Source of the DNA: Bacillota bacterium
GTDB taxonomy: Bacteria > Bacillota > Clostridia > Christensenellales > CAG-138
NCBI GenBank assembly: GCA_023453725.1
Contig: JAEXTB010000312.1
Location: 1 to 9,668 of the forward strand
Length of the DNA: 9,668 nt
Direction: 5' to 3'
The notes beneath the pieces are model-generated. The model worked only from the letters and a program-made list of their open reading frames with translations, did not search any database and was not told the origin of the DNA. The translations under genes and the position numbers were made by a program. Shown here piece by piece: positions 1 to 4,402 of this stretch (the stretch's first letter is position 1; the number at the start of each line of letters is the position of its first letter).

Positions 1-37
1 CGCGAGCGTATGGGTTCAAGTCCCATCTACCGCACCA
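1..37 (+). tRNA. tRNA 3' end, probably tRNA-Leu (5' part outside window)
   Basis: A T-arm is visible: stem ATGGG (10-14), seven-base loop TTCAAGT (15-21), stem CCCAT (22-26). It is followed by the acceptor 3' strand CTACCGC (27-33), discriminator A34 and an encoded CCA (35-37). The implied acceptor 5' strand is GCGGTAG. Bases 1-9 (CGCGAGCGT) look like the end of a long variable arm. A long variable arm plus discriminator A points to leucine, since serine tRNAs normally carry G. The anticodon lies outside the window, so the isotype is inferred. Confidence 0.75.
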
Positions 38-38
38 G

Positions 39-75
39 AAAAAAAACAACCACCCAAGAGGGTGGTTGTTTTTTT
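39..75 (+). terminator. Intrinsic terminator directly after the tRNA
   Basis: The GC-rich stem CAACCACCC (47-55) / GGGTGGTTG (60-68) encloses an AAGA loop. It is flanked by eight A's on the left and seven T's on the right, so it can act on both strands. The pairing can run outward through the A/T tracts to CCAG (35-38) with CTGG (76-79), which would draw the tRNA CCA end into the hairpin before processing. Confidence 0.9.
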
Positions 76-91
76 CTGGTCTGTTATTTGA

Positions 92-190
92 GGGACTTGA
101 AGCCGCGTAAAGAAATCGCTCCGGTGGAGCGATTTTAGCGGCCGGGTTTTGGCGTAGGCAAAACAAGTCCCATCTACCGCATGCGGCAAA
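92..190. repeat. Structured tandem repeat, unit 1, with tRNA 3'-end copy
   Basis: This 99-bp unit folds as a closed multi-branch structure. The outer stem is GGGACTTG (92-99) with CAAGTCCC (164-171). An inner stem GCCGC (102-106) pairs with GCGGC (138-142). A hairpin pairs AAATCGCTCC (113-122) with GGAGCGATTT (126-135), and a second pairs GTTTTG (146-151) with CAAAAC (159-164). The unit ends in a 17-bp exact copy of the tRNA 3' end (164-180 equals 17-33) and the palindrome CCGCATGCGG (177-186). By ungapped hand alignment, 89 of 99 positions match unit 2. No protein is expected here. Confidence 0.85.
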
Positions 191-202
191 AGCAATTGCT
201 TT
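189..202. repeat. 14-bp perfect palindrome between the two repeat units
   Basis: AAAGCAATTGCTTT is a perfect palindrome in the 20-bp spacer that separates the two structured units. There is no loop, so it is more likely a DNA site or a weak hairpin than a terminator. Confidence 0.5.
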
Positions 203-208
203 AACAAT

Positions 209-309
209 ATTGGACTTGAAGCCGCGTAAAGAAATCGCTCCAGTAGAGCGATTTTAACGGCCGGGTTTTGCCACAGGCAAAACAAGTCCAATCTACCGCC
301 TACGGCAAA
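209..309. repeat. Structured tandem repeat, unit 2, with tRNA 3'-end copy
   Basis: This second copy starts 119 bp after unit 1. The outer stem is ATTGGACTTG (209-218) with CAAGTCCAAT (283-292). The first base pair of the unit is G-C in unit 1 and T-A in unit 2, a compensated change that supports the fold. One hairpin pairs AAATCGCTC with GAGCGATTT, and the second is lengthened to GTTTTGCC/GGCAAAAC (8 bp, ACA loop). The tRNA-like tail (283-299) differs from the tRNA at one base. After it, CAAGTC...CTAC (283-296) can pair with GTAG GACTTG (310-319), a third partial copy of the GGACTTG arm. Confidence 0.85.
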
Positions 310-364
310 GTAGGACTTGTTCCGTCGGTGTCCATGTCAATAGATGCTGACGCTAACAGCACAT

Positions 365-386
365 AAAAAGGAGCCGAAGCTCCTTA
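365..386 (-). terminator. Intrinsic terminator of the 57-aa gene
   Basis: On the minus strand AAGGAGC (385-379), a TTCG tetraloop and GCTCCTT (374-368) are followed by a T run through 365. The TAA stop codon (386-384) runs into the first arm of the stem, so transcription ends immediately after translation does. Confidence 0.85.
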
Positions 387-557
387 ATCGTCCCCGCGCA
401 GTAAATTCTCAGCGTAATCCCTCAGGCTTTCAAATGAATTAACGCCGCTAGCCCGGGTGCTGATCTGGTCCCGTACATAATCCGGGAGCTTGTCAAAATA
501 CTGCTTTGCTTGAGCTTCGCTTTTAAACAACTCGTACATATCAGGATACTTTTTCAT
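384..557 (-). CDS. Small conserved-looking acidic protein, 57 aa, function unknown
   Basis: I cannot assign a function. The protein begins MKKYPDMYELFK and ends in AENLLRGDD. It has no signal peptide or membrane helix, looks helical and charged, and resembles small uncharacterised clostridial proteins I have seen with a 'LPDYVRDQI ... FESLRDYAENLL' pattern (recollection, not a search). ATG at 557 was chosen over the in-frame GTG at 566 because GAGGTG lies 10 nt before the ATG, whereas the GTG lies almost on top of it. The gene has a dedicated terminator and a candidate promoter 36 nt upstream that resembles the forespore sigma-G class (TGTATA, 17 nt, CATAATA). A sporulation role is therefore possible but unproven. 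Confidence 0.75.
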   Translation of the reverse strand: MKKYPDMYELFKSEAQAKQYFDKLPDYVRDQISTRASGVNSFESLRDYAENLLRGDD

Positions 558-599
558 CGTAGCCACTCACCTCAGGTCTAGGATATCCGCAAAGGAGGA

Positions 600-629
600 T
601 ATTATGTCGAATGCTTTGTAACGTATACA
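600..629 (-). promoter_or_regulatory. Candidate sigma-G-like promoter for the 57-aa gene
   Basis: Read on the minus strand, TGTATA (629-624), a 17-nt spacer and CATAATA (606-600) are present. The known Bacillus sigma-G consensus is approximately TGAATA, 17-18 nt, CATACTA, so 5 of 6 and 6 of 7 positions match. Predicted transcription would start near 593, giving a leader of about 36 nt before ATG 557 with the GAGGTG ribosome site inside it. Short motifs can match by chance. Confidence 0.45.
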
Positions 630-720
630 GGAGATCAGTGCGCGACATTACAAATATCGCATGACCAACCCGTTATTGCTGTGGCGCTTGCCCTTACACA
701 GCGGGAGGCCATGAGCAGCA
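630..720. other. Short non-coding stretch with dyads
   Basis: No convincing gene lies here. A 19-bp dyad with one mismatch, GCGACATTACAAATATCGC (642-660), sits just upstream of the candidate promoter of the 57-aa gene and could be an operator. A second inverted repeat, GCTGTG (678-683) / CACAGC (697-702), lies downstream of the 48-codon micro-ORF but lacks a T tract, so I do not call it a terminator. Confidence 0.3.
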
Positions 721-867
721 CTACAAATCCCGAAAGTCGGAAGCACCGAGGTCGTTCTCCAAATTGTCCCTTGTAAGATCGGCGTCTAATACGGGATATA
801 TTCCTAAAAGCGGATTTTCCAGTTCGGTCTCGAAAAACCTTGTGGTTTTATTGCTTCTCTTATTCAT
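721..867 (-). CDS. Micro-ORF, 48 aa, function unknown
   Basis: ATG at 867 reads through 48 codons to a TAG at 723-721. The product begins MNKRSNKTTRFF and contains ENPLLGIYPVLDADL, then an acidic tail ending FRDL. An AAGGAAAG-like ribosome site lies about 10 nt upstream of the ATG. It follows another micro-ORF on the same strand by 24 nt, suggesting a two-gene transcript. The basic N-terminus and acidic C-terminus look protein-like rather than random, but I recognise no family. It could be a remnant of a longer gene. Confidence 0.45.
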   Translation of the reverse strand: MNKRSNKTTRFFETELENPLLGIYPVLDADLTRDNLENDLGASDFRDL

Positions 868-891
868 GGTTCACAATCTTTCCTTTTTGCC

Positions 892-1002
892 TTAAGGCTT
901 TTTCCGCGACGTATCTCCGCTTTTCTTTTTTACCTGCCGTGACTTGTGCTTGGCGTTATCCGGCGTAGATGGAAGCAGCTTTTCTGTTGGTGTCTTTTTC
1001 AC
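892..1002 (-). CDS. Micro-ORF, 36 aa, very basic peptide
   Basis: GTG at 1002 is preceded by AAAGGAG with 7 nt spacing, a near-ideal ribosome site. The 36-codon frame ends at TAA (894-892). The product begins MKKTPTEKLLPS and ends SRKKP. It is lysine/arginine-rich with no hydrophobic segment, so a nucleic-acid-binding or spore-core-type small protein is conceivable. The -10-like CATAATA lies 29 nt upstream of the GTG. It is the first gene of a possible pair with the 48-aa ORF. It is too short for length or composition statistics to settle whether it is expressed. Confidence 0.45.
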   Translation of the reverse strand: MKKTPTEKLLPSTPDNAKHKSRQVKKKSGDTSRKKP

Positions 1003-1030
1003 TGGGTTGCTCCTTTAATTCGAGTCTTTT

Positions 1031-1063
1031 TATTATGTTAGGTAAAACAACGCAGCTTATGCA
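1031..1063 (-). promoter_or_regulatory. Possible promoter for the micro-ORF pair
   Basis: On the minus strand, CATAATA (1037-1031) is identical to the -10 element proposed for the 57-aa gene, and TGCATA (1063-1058) resembles a sigma-F/G -35. The spacer is 20 nt, which is 2-3 nt longer than usual and weakens the call. A start near 1024 would leave about 22 nt to the GTG at 1002, enough to include the AAAGGAG site. Confidence 0.25.
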
Positions 1064-1141
1064 CGGGGTGACATACTCTCAATACTTTGCTACCAACTTT
1101 TGTCGTTTTAATGGAGGGCATCATGCTGCCTCATGCAATTA

Positions 1142-1173
1142 CAAAGAAAAGCCCGCAGTAAAGCACTGCGAGC
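1142..1173 (-). terminator. Intrinsic terminator of the PadR/hydrolase operon
   Basis: On the minus strand GCTCGCAG (1173-1166) and CTGCGGGC (1158-1151) form an 8-bp stem (one G-T pair) with a 7-nt loop, followed by TTTTCTTT. It lies 37 nt after the hydrolase stop codon. Confidence 0.85.
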
Positions 1174-1209
1174 TGTACCGTTTTAATGCATTTTTTATAG
1201 GAAATGGCC

Positions 1210-2073
1210 CTATTTGATGCCCAGCAAAAATCCAAGCATCCGTTCTGCTTGCCCAAGAACCGCGTGCCCTACGCCGGGCAAAAGAACGGTTGTGACGTTC
1301 GGAACAAGACGCTCAGCCCGGTCGATGCTCTTTTTGGCGTTCAGGAGCATATCGCTCTCGCCGAATACGACGAGCATCGGCATTGTAAGGCGGGAAAGCT
1401 CGGCGTCACTGAATACCGGAAGCGTCGCATAGCGCGGCTTTTCATGTTTTGTAATCAGCATCACAAATTCAAGCGCCCGGCGGAGCCCTTCCGCTTCTTC
1501 AGGATTGCCGCCTTCCATGCCAAGTATGCTTCCGATTTCCTTTGACCTGTTTCCGCTGGAAAATATTTTTTGGAGAATCATCCGAGGCATAAAGTCGCGT
1601 CTTTGCATTGCAAGCCCGCCAGGGCATAAAAGAGCGAGGCTGCTGACTTTTTCCGGATGAATGGTCGCATAGCGCAGCGCCATCCAGCCGCCAAGGGACA
1701 TGCCCGCAATAGCACATTTTTTAAGGCCGAGCCGGGTAATCACTTCGTCCATCCACTGCTCATAGGCGCCGCTTTTGTAGGTTGGCCTGCTCTCAGCAGA
1801 AAAGCCCGCCTCACCGATTAGGTCTATGGCGAATACATGGAAGTATTCGCTCAGCGGTATTACATCGCCAAACCACGTAAAAGAGTTCGATAAACTTCCA
1901 TGAAGCAGCACCAAGGCCGGATTTTCCGGTTTGCCTGATTCGATTACAAATGTTTCGCCGTGTGCAGTCGGAATTCGATACTGCCTGTTTTCAACAGGCC
2001 ACATGGCAAGGATATTCCGGTATCCGTCCAGTACCATCCGCTTGCCCGCTTCGCTCTTATAAATCGCAGCCAT
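1210..2073 (-). CDS. Alpha/beta-fold hydrolase (esterase-like), 287 aa
   Basis: This is a serine hydrolase of the alpha/beta fold, probably a cytoplasmic carboxylesterase or related enzyme; the substrate is unknown. The visible parts are the oxyanion-hole HGS (58-60), the nucleophile elbow GMSLGG with Ser126, the acid Asp241 in FGESD, and the base His270 in GVGHAVL. All three catalytic residues are in the expected order, and length is normal for the family. The N-terminal 'EAGKRMVLDGYRNILAMWPV' stretch, with a GEAGFSA motif after strand 4, is typical of a common Firmicutes subfamily. There is no signal peptide. The start ATG (2073) has GGAGGA 7 nt upstream, inside the end of the regulator gene, whose stop is only 3 nt away. 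The two are therefore co-transcribed and probably translationally coupled, and the regulator may respond to the substrate or product of this enzyme. Confidence 0.93.
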   Translation of the reverse strand: MAAIYKSEAGKRMVLDGYRNILAMWPVENRQYRIPTAHGETFVIESGKPENPALVLLHGSLSNSFTWFGDVIPLSEYFHVFAIDLIGEAGFSAESRPTYKSGAYEQWMDEVITRLGLKKCAIAGMSLGGWMALRYATIHPEKVSSLALLCPGGLAMQRRDFMPRMILQKIFSSGNRSKEIGSILGMEGGNPEEAEGLRRALEFVMLITKHEKPRYATLPVFSDAELSRLTMPMLVVFGESDMLLNAKKSIDRAERLVPNVTTVLLPGVGHAVLGQAERMLGFLLGIK

Positions 2074-2076
2074 ATC

Positions 2077-2997
2077 TTACTCCTCCTTTAAAAGCCAGCT
2101 CTCCGCTTGCTCCAAATCCTCAAAGGCATGAAACAGCCTTCCCCGGTTTGCTTCTATAAGGAAGTCCCTGAACTTTCCCCGGGCCTTTCCGGCATCCAAG
2201 ACCGCCGCTGCTTTGATGTTGTAGTTGGCGAACTTCTGCAAAACCAGCCCCGCGACGCGAGTCGAGAGCTGAAGAAACTCTTCTGAAAGGCAGTCTGCGG
2301 GAAGCAAAATTTTATTCGTACCGTTCTGCGCACATGCCGATACCAGCGCAAGGCCGTCCTGCTCTTCCCGGATTTGGCCGGAAATGACTTTGACATAGTC
2401 CTTGCCGTTTATCTCTACCCTTGCATATTCCATGTAAAAATCTCCCCCTTTTTTCCGGATATCGCGTGCGTCCGATGCAAGCGGGAGCGCGACTGAACGC
2501 ACTTTCTCAATCCATAGAAGTTCAGCCTCATATGACTGGCGGATGTTCTCCGTTACCAATTCCAGCATTGCCGATTCGTACGGTGTGCTGCTATCAGCGG
2601 AGACTTTGTTTACGGCAAGCGCCGCACCTTTTACTTCGCGGCTGTATTGTTCCAGCAATGAAGCCAGTTCGGCCTTTGTAAGGTCTGCACCGAATACCAG
2701 CTGCATCAGAAAGGTTTTGCGTATTTCCGGTGCCTCAGGAAATTCCAGCGACAACCGATGCAATTCGTGAATGCCCCTGTCCGTAAGCGTGTAGACCTTT
2801 TTTGTCGGGGAAGCGTCGCCGTGTTGAATTTGAACGCTGACAAATCCTTCGTCTTCCAATTCGGCAAGCGCACGGTAAATCTGGTTGTTGTTTCCCGACC
2901 AATGGATGATGGGGGATTTCTGCATTGCCTTTTTCATGTCATACCCTGTGAGGGACGTCTTTCGCAGCAGCCCCAATATCGCGTATTGAATATCCAT
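2077..2997 (-). CDS. PadR-family regulator fused to a DUF4180 domain, 306 aa
   Basis: The N-terminus (about 1-80) is a PadR winged helix: DIQYAILGLL, then TGYDMKKAMQ, NNNQIYRALAELEDEGFV and the wing VYTLTDRG. A helical segment (about 88-170) matches the PadR C-terminal dimerisation region. After a charged linker, residues about 191-306 (VEINGKDYVKVIS ... KILLPADCLSEEFLQL ... LIEANRGRLFHAF) match DUF4180 as I know it. Ordinary PadR proteins are 110-190 aa, so the C-terminal third is an added domain, probably a sensing or partner-binding module (inference). ATG at 2997 was chosen because AAGGGAG lies 8 nt upstream; an in-frame GTG at 3006 overlaps that site. It is the first gene of a two-gene operon and is probably autorepressed through the dyad in its promoter. 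Confidence 0.93.
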   Translation of the reverse strand: MDIQYAILGLLRKTSLTGYDMKKAMQKSPIIHWSGNNNQIYRALAELEDEGFVSVQIQHGDASPTKKVYTLTDRGIHELHRLSLEFPEAPEIRKTFLMQLVFGADLTKAELASLLEQYSREVKGAALAVNKVSADSSTPYESAMLELVTENIRQSYEAELLWIEKVRSVALPLASDARDIRKKGGDFYMEYARVEINGKDYVKVISGQIREEQDGLALVSACAQNGTNKILLPADCLSEEFLQLSTRVAGLVLQKFANYNIKAAAVLDAGKARGKFRDFLIEANRGRLFHAFEDLEQAESWLLKEE

Positions 2998-3020
2998 TTC
3001 CTTCACTCCCTTGGTAACCT

Positions 3021-3044
3021 ATGTTTATAATAACATATGTTATT
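3021..3044. promoter_or_regulatory. PadR-type operator
   Basis: AATAACATATGTTATT (3029-3044) is a perfect 16-bp palindrome. An overlapping ATGT (3021-3024), 8 nt, ACAT (3033-3036) matches the ATGT-N8-ACAT spacing described for PadR-type operators. The dyads occupy the promoter spacer and the -10 box of the PadR gene, so binding of the regulator would block RNA polymerase. Confidence 0.7.
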
Positions 3045-3054
3045 TAAAATGCAA
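3027..3054 (-). promoter_or_regulatory. Sigma-A-like promoter of the PadR/hydrolase operon
   Basis: On the minus strand TTGCAT (3054-3049), a 16-nt spacer and TATTAT (3032-3027) lie about 30 nt before the ATG of the regulator. The spacer is largely the operator palindrome. Confidence 0.7.
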
Positions 3055-3131
3055 GTGTTCATTAAAAAAAATCGCAAAACCGAAAGTGAGCACCGGTCAG
3101 CTTTTGTCTGCCGCTATGGGCCCGCCTATAG

Positions 3132-3163
3132 AAAAAGCCCCTCCGCCGTTGGCGGAGGGGCTT
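3132..3163 (-). terminator. Intrinsic terminator of the membrane-protein gene
   Basis: A perfect 13-bp stem AAGCCCCTCCGCC (3135-3147) / GGCGGAGGGGCTT (3151-3163) has a 3-nt loop and a T run on the minus strand. It ends 16 nt after the stop codon and insulates this gene from the PadR operon downstream. Confidence 0.92.
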
Positions 3164-3179
3164 GGTGATCATAAAGCGT

Positions 3180-3593
3180 TTATGCAACCTGCTTGTTTTT
3201 GAGCGCGCCAACGAGATAAAGCACCGGGAGCACGAGACCGATGAGGATCGTGATGATGCTGCCACCCATGAAGAGCGAGATTAACTGAAGTACAATGGCG
3301 ATAATCGCGAACACCATGCAAACCTGCGCCTTGGAAGGAATGTTGGCATACTTGACGCCCAAGATGCCCATTATGAGAGAAAATGCGGACGAAATCAGGC
3401 CGACGACGAGCGCACCGATTGCGATGCCGCCGGCGATCGCTCCCAATTCGCCGCCCATACTTGCGGCAGCACCTGCGGCGATCATCCCCAATACGAGCGT
3501 GAGGATGCTGATTGCCGCAAAGATGATGAGCAAAATGCCCGATACTTTAAGCAGACCTTTGCCGGGTGCGTTGGTATAGACTGGATTTTCCAT
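3180..3593 (-). CDS. Small four-helix integral membrane protein, 137 aa
   Basis: Four hydrophobic segments are clear: about 14-40, 52-80, 89-109 and 112-131. The N-terminal tail is short (MENPVYTNAPGKG) and the C-terminus basic (LKNKQVA), which would place both ends in the cytoplasm. The glycine/alanine-rich helices with a GVKYANIPSKAQVC loop between helices 2 and 3 resemble small uncharacterised Firmicutes membrane proteins. I do not assign a family or function. The ATG at 3593 is preceded by AGGAGG with 7 nt spacing; an in-frame extension of 16 codons upstream would read through the ribosome site and leader and is rejected. It is monocistronic, with its own promoter and terminator, and diverges from the winged-helix gene. 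Confidence 0.85.
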   Translation of the reverse strand: MENPVYTNAPGKGLLKVSGILLIIFAAISILTLVLGMIAAGAAASMGGELGAIAGGIAIGALVVGLISSAFSLIMGILGVKYANIPSKAQVCMVFAIIAIVLQLISLFMGGSIITILIGLVLPVLYLVGALKNKQVA

Positions 3594-3640
3594 TATGATT
3601 CCTCCTGTTATTCCATATTTTTTATTATGATTACCCCACA

Positions 3641-3670
3641 ATTATACTACTCAAACAGTAAAGAGGTCTA
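3641..3670 (-). promoter_or_regulatory. Promoter of the membrane-protein gene
   Basis: A perfect -10 TATAAT (3646-3641) and a -35 TAGACC (3670-3665, 4 of 6 to consensus) are separated by 18 nt on the minus strand. The predicted leader is about 40 nt. Confidence 0.65.
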
Positions 3671-3837
3671 GCAGGTTTTTGTTAAACTTACAAAAAATAT
3701 TACACTTCTTTCTTCAAAATGGCAAAAGAACAGATAAGCCGACTGGGCTTTCATACGTGCGAAGGCTAGGACCGCAAACGGTCGGCCGGATATGGTACCT
3801 ATCAGCTCTTTGAAGATATCGCAATTCACCAGTTGAT

Positions 3838-3850
3838 GTGTTAGTATATA
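3838..3850 (+). promoter_or_regulatory. Extended -10 promoter of the winged-helix gene
   Basis: GTGTTAGTATATA contains an extended -10 (TGT TAGTAT). It is nearly identical to GTGATAGTATATA (4322-4334) before the SpoIID-like gene. No good -35 is visible, as expected for an extended -10 type. The start codon follows closely, so the leader would be about 15 nt. Confidence 0.5.
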
Positions 3851-3868
3851 GGAAAACAGGAGGGTTTT

Positions 3869-4168
3869 ATGGAGCTTCATTTGTGGATTCTCGATCAGCT
3901 CTGCGAAAAGGACAGGTATGGAAGAGTGCTCAATTATGAGCAGTACAGAGTGGAAGATTTACAGAAACTCTATAGCGCCGGAGTAAAAGAAACATATAGC
4001 GAAGTTACTTTTGACACCTATATAAAAACCTTAAAAAATTTGCATCATGACGGGCTGATTGAACTGGATGTGGGGTGCGAAGAGGCCCAGGCTGACACGC
4101 GTGGGAGCATACGGCCTACAAGACAAGGCGTTGACTATTTGAGAGAAAAAACCAGGATCTATAAATAG
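3869..4168 (+). CDS. Small winged-helix-like protein, 99 aa
   Basis: The start ATG follows AGGAGGG at about 5 nt spacing. The protein begins MELHLWILDQLCEKDRYG. The middle (about 25-65: VEDLQKLYSAG ... TFDTYIKTLKNLHHDGLIEL) has the helix-turn-helix plus 'L..DGLI.' layout of a winged-helix domain. It is followed by a candidate wing (about 66-83) and a final helix, PTRQGVDYLREK, which resembles the end of MarR/PadR-like folds. A cytoplasmic DNA-binding or protein-binding role is likely. I recognise no named family. It has no partner gene in the same transcript other than the structured region and the SpoIID-like gene downstream, with which it shares a promoter motif. Confidence 0.8.
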   Translation: MELHLWILDQLCEKDRYGRVLNYEQYRVEDLQKLYSAGVKETYSEVTFDTYIKTLKNLHHDGLIELDVGCEEAQADTRGSIRPTRQGVDYLREKTRIYK

Positions 4169-4302
4169 GTTCCCTGGGGACAATGAACCGCTCCAATCGG
4201 GAGCTTTTGTGTACACCTACTGTTGTCCCCATCAGCCGGGAGTGGACGGGAATGGATGATATTCCCTGACGTTTGTATAGCGTTTTCGCTGCTATGACCC
4301 GT
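4168..4302 (+). other. Structured intergenic region: tandem hairpins between the winged-helix and SpoIID-like genes
   Basis: Several pairings are possible. GGTTC (4168-4172) pairs with GAACC (4185-4189). GCTCC (4190-4194) pairs with GGAGC (4200-4204), followed by TTTTGTG, which could end the winged-helix transcript weakly. GGGGACAA (4176-4183) pairs with TTGTCCCC (4223-4230), enclosing the second hairpin and excluding the first. GGGAAT (4248-4253) pairs with ATTCCC (4261-4266), and ACGGG (4246-4250) with CCCGT (4298-4302). The mutually exclusive stems resemble a switchable element, but I match it to no known riboswitch, and the downstream promoter at 4302-4331 would start transcripts after it. 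Confidence 0.4.
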
Positions 4303-4334
4303 TGTATTTCTGATTTTAAATGTGATAGTATATA
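4302..4334 (+). promoter_or_regulatory. Promoter of the SpoIID-like/lipoprotein operon
   Basis: The -35 TTGTAT (4302-4307), an 18-nt spacer and the extended -10 TGA TAGTAT (4326-4331) are visible. Transcription would begin near 4340, which excludes the GTG at 4322 as a start codon and supports the TTG at 4403. Confidence 0.55.
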
Positions 4335-4402
4335 AAAATAATTCCGTGTGGAAGGAACTCATCCCATTGTCAACATCCTGCCTCGCGCATAAGGTATCCG
4401 CT

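Noticed and set aside
16..291. 91-codon minus-strand reading frame across the tRNA end and both repeat units
   Set aside because: It covers the tRNA 3' end, a terminator and two structured repeats, and its internal duplication simply mirrors the DNA repeat. No ribosome site supports it.
92..309. CRISPR array
   Set aside because: There are only two units of 99 bp with a 20-bp palindromic spacer; no short repeats with unique spacers and no cas genes.
604..714. Plus-strand frame with a near-perfect AAAGGAGG site and ATG at 604
   Set aside because: It stops after five codons (MSNAL). The same frame continues to 714 only through that stop, and the site overlaps the minus-strand promoter. It may be a decayed fragment but cannot be supported as a gene.
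969..1217. 82-codon plus-strand frame
   Set aside because: It runs antisense to a micro-ORF and across the operon terminator, has no ribosome site, and its composition looks random.
3770..3783. Hairpin GACCG/CGGTC between the divergent genes
   Set aside because: It is a 5-bp stem without a T tract and with no gene ending nearby; too short to call an operator or terminator.
3668..3880. 70-codon minus-strand frame upstream of the membrane-protein gene
   Set aside because: It overlaps the promoter regions of both divergent genes, has no ribosome site, and no recognisable protein features.
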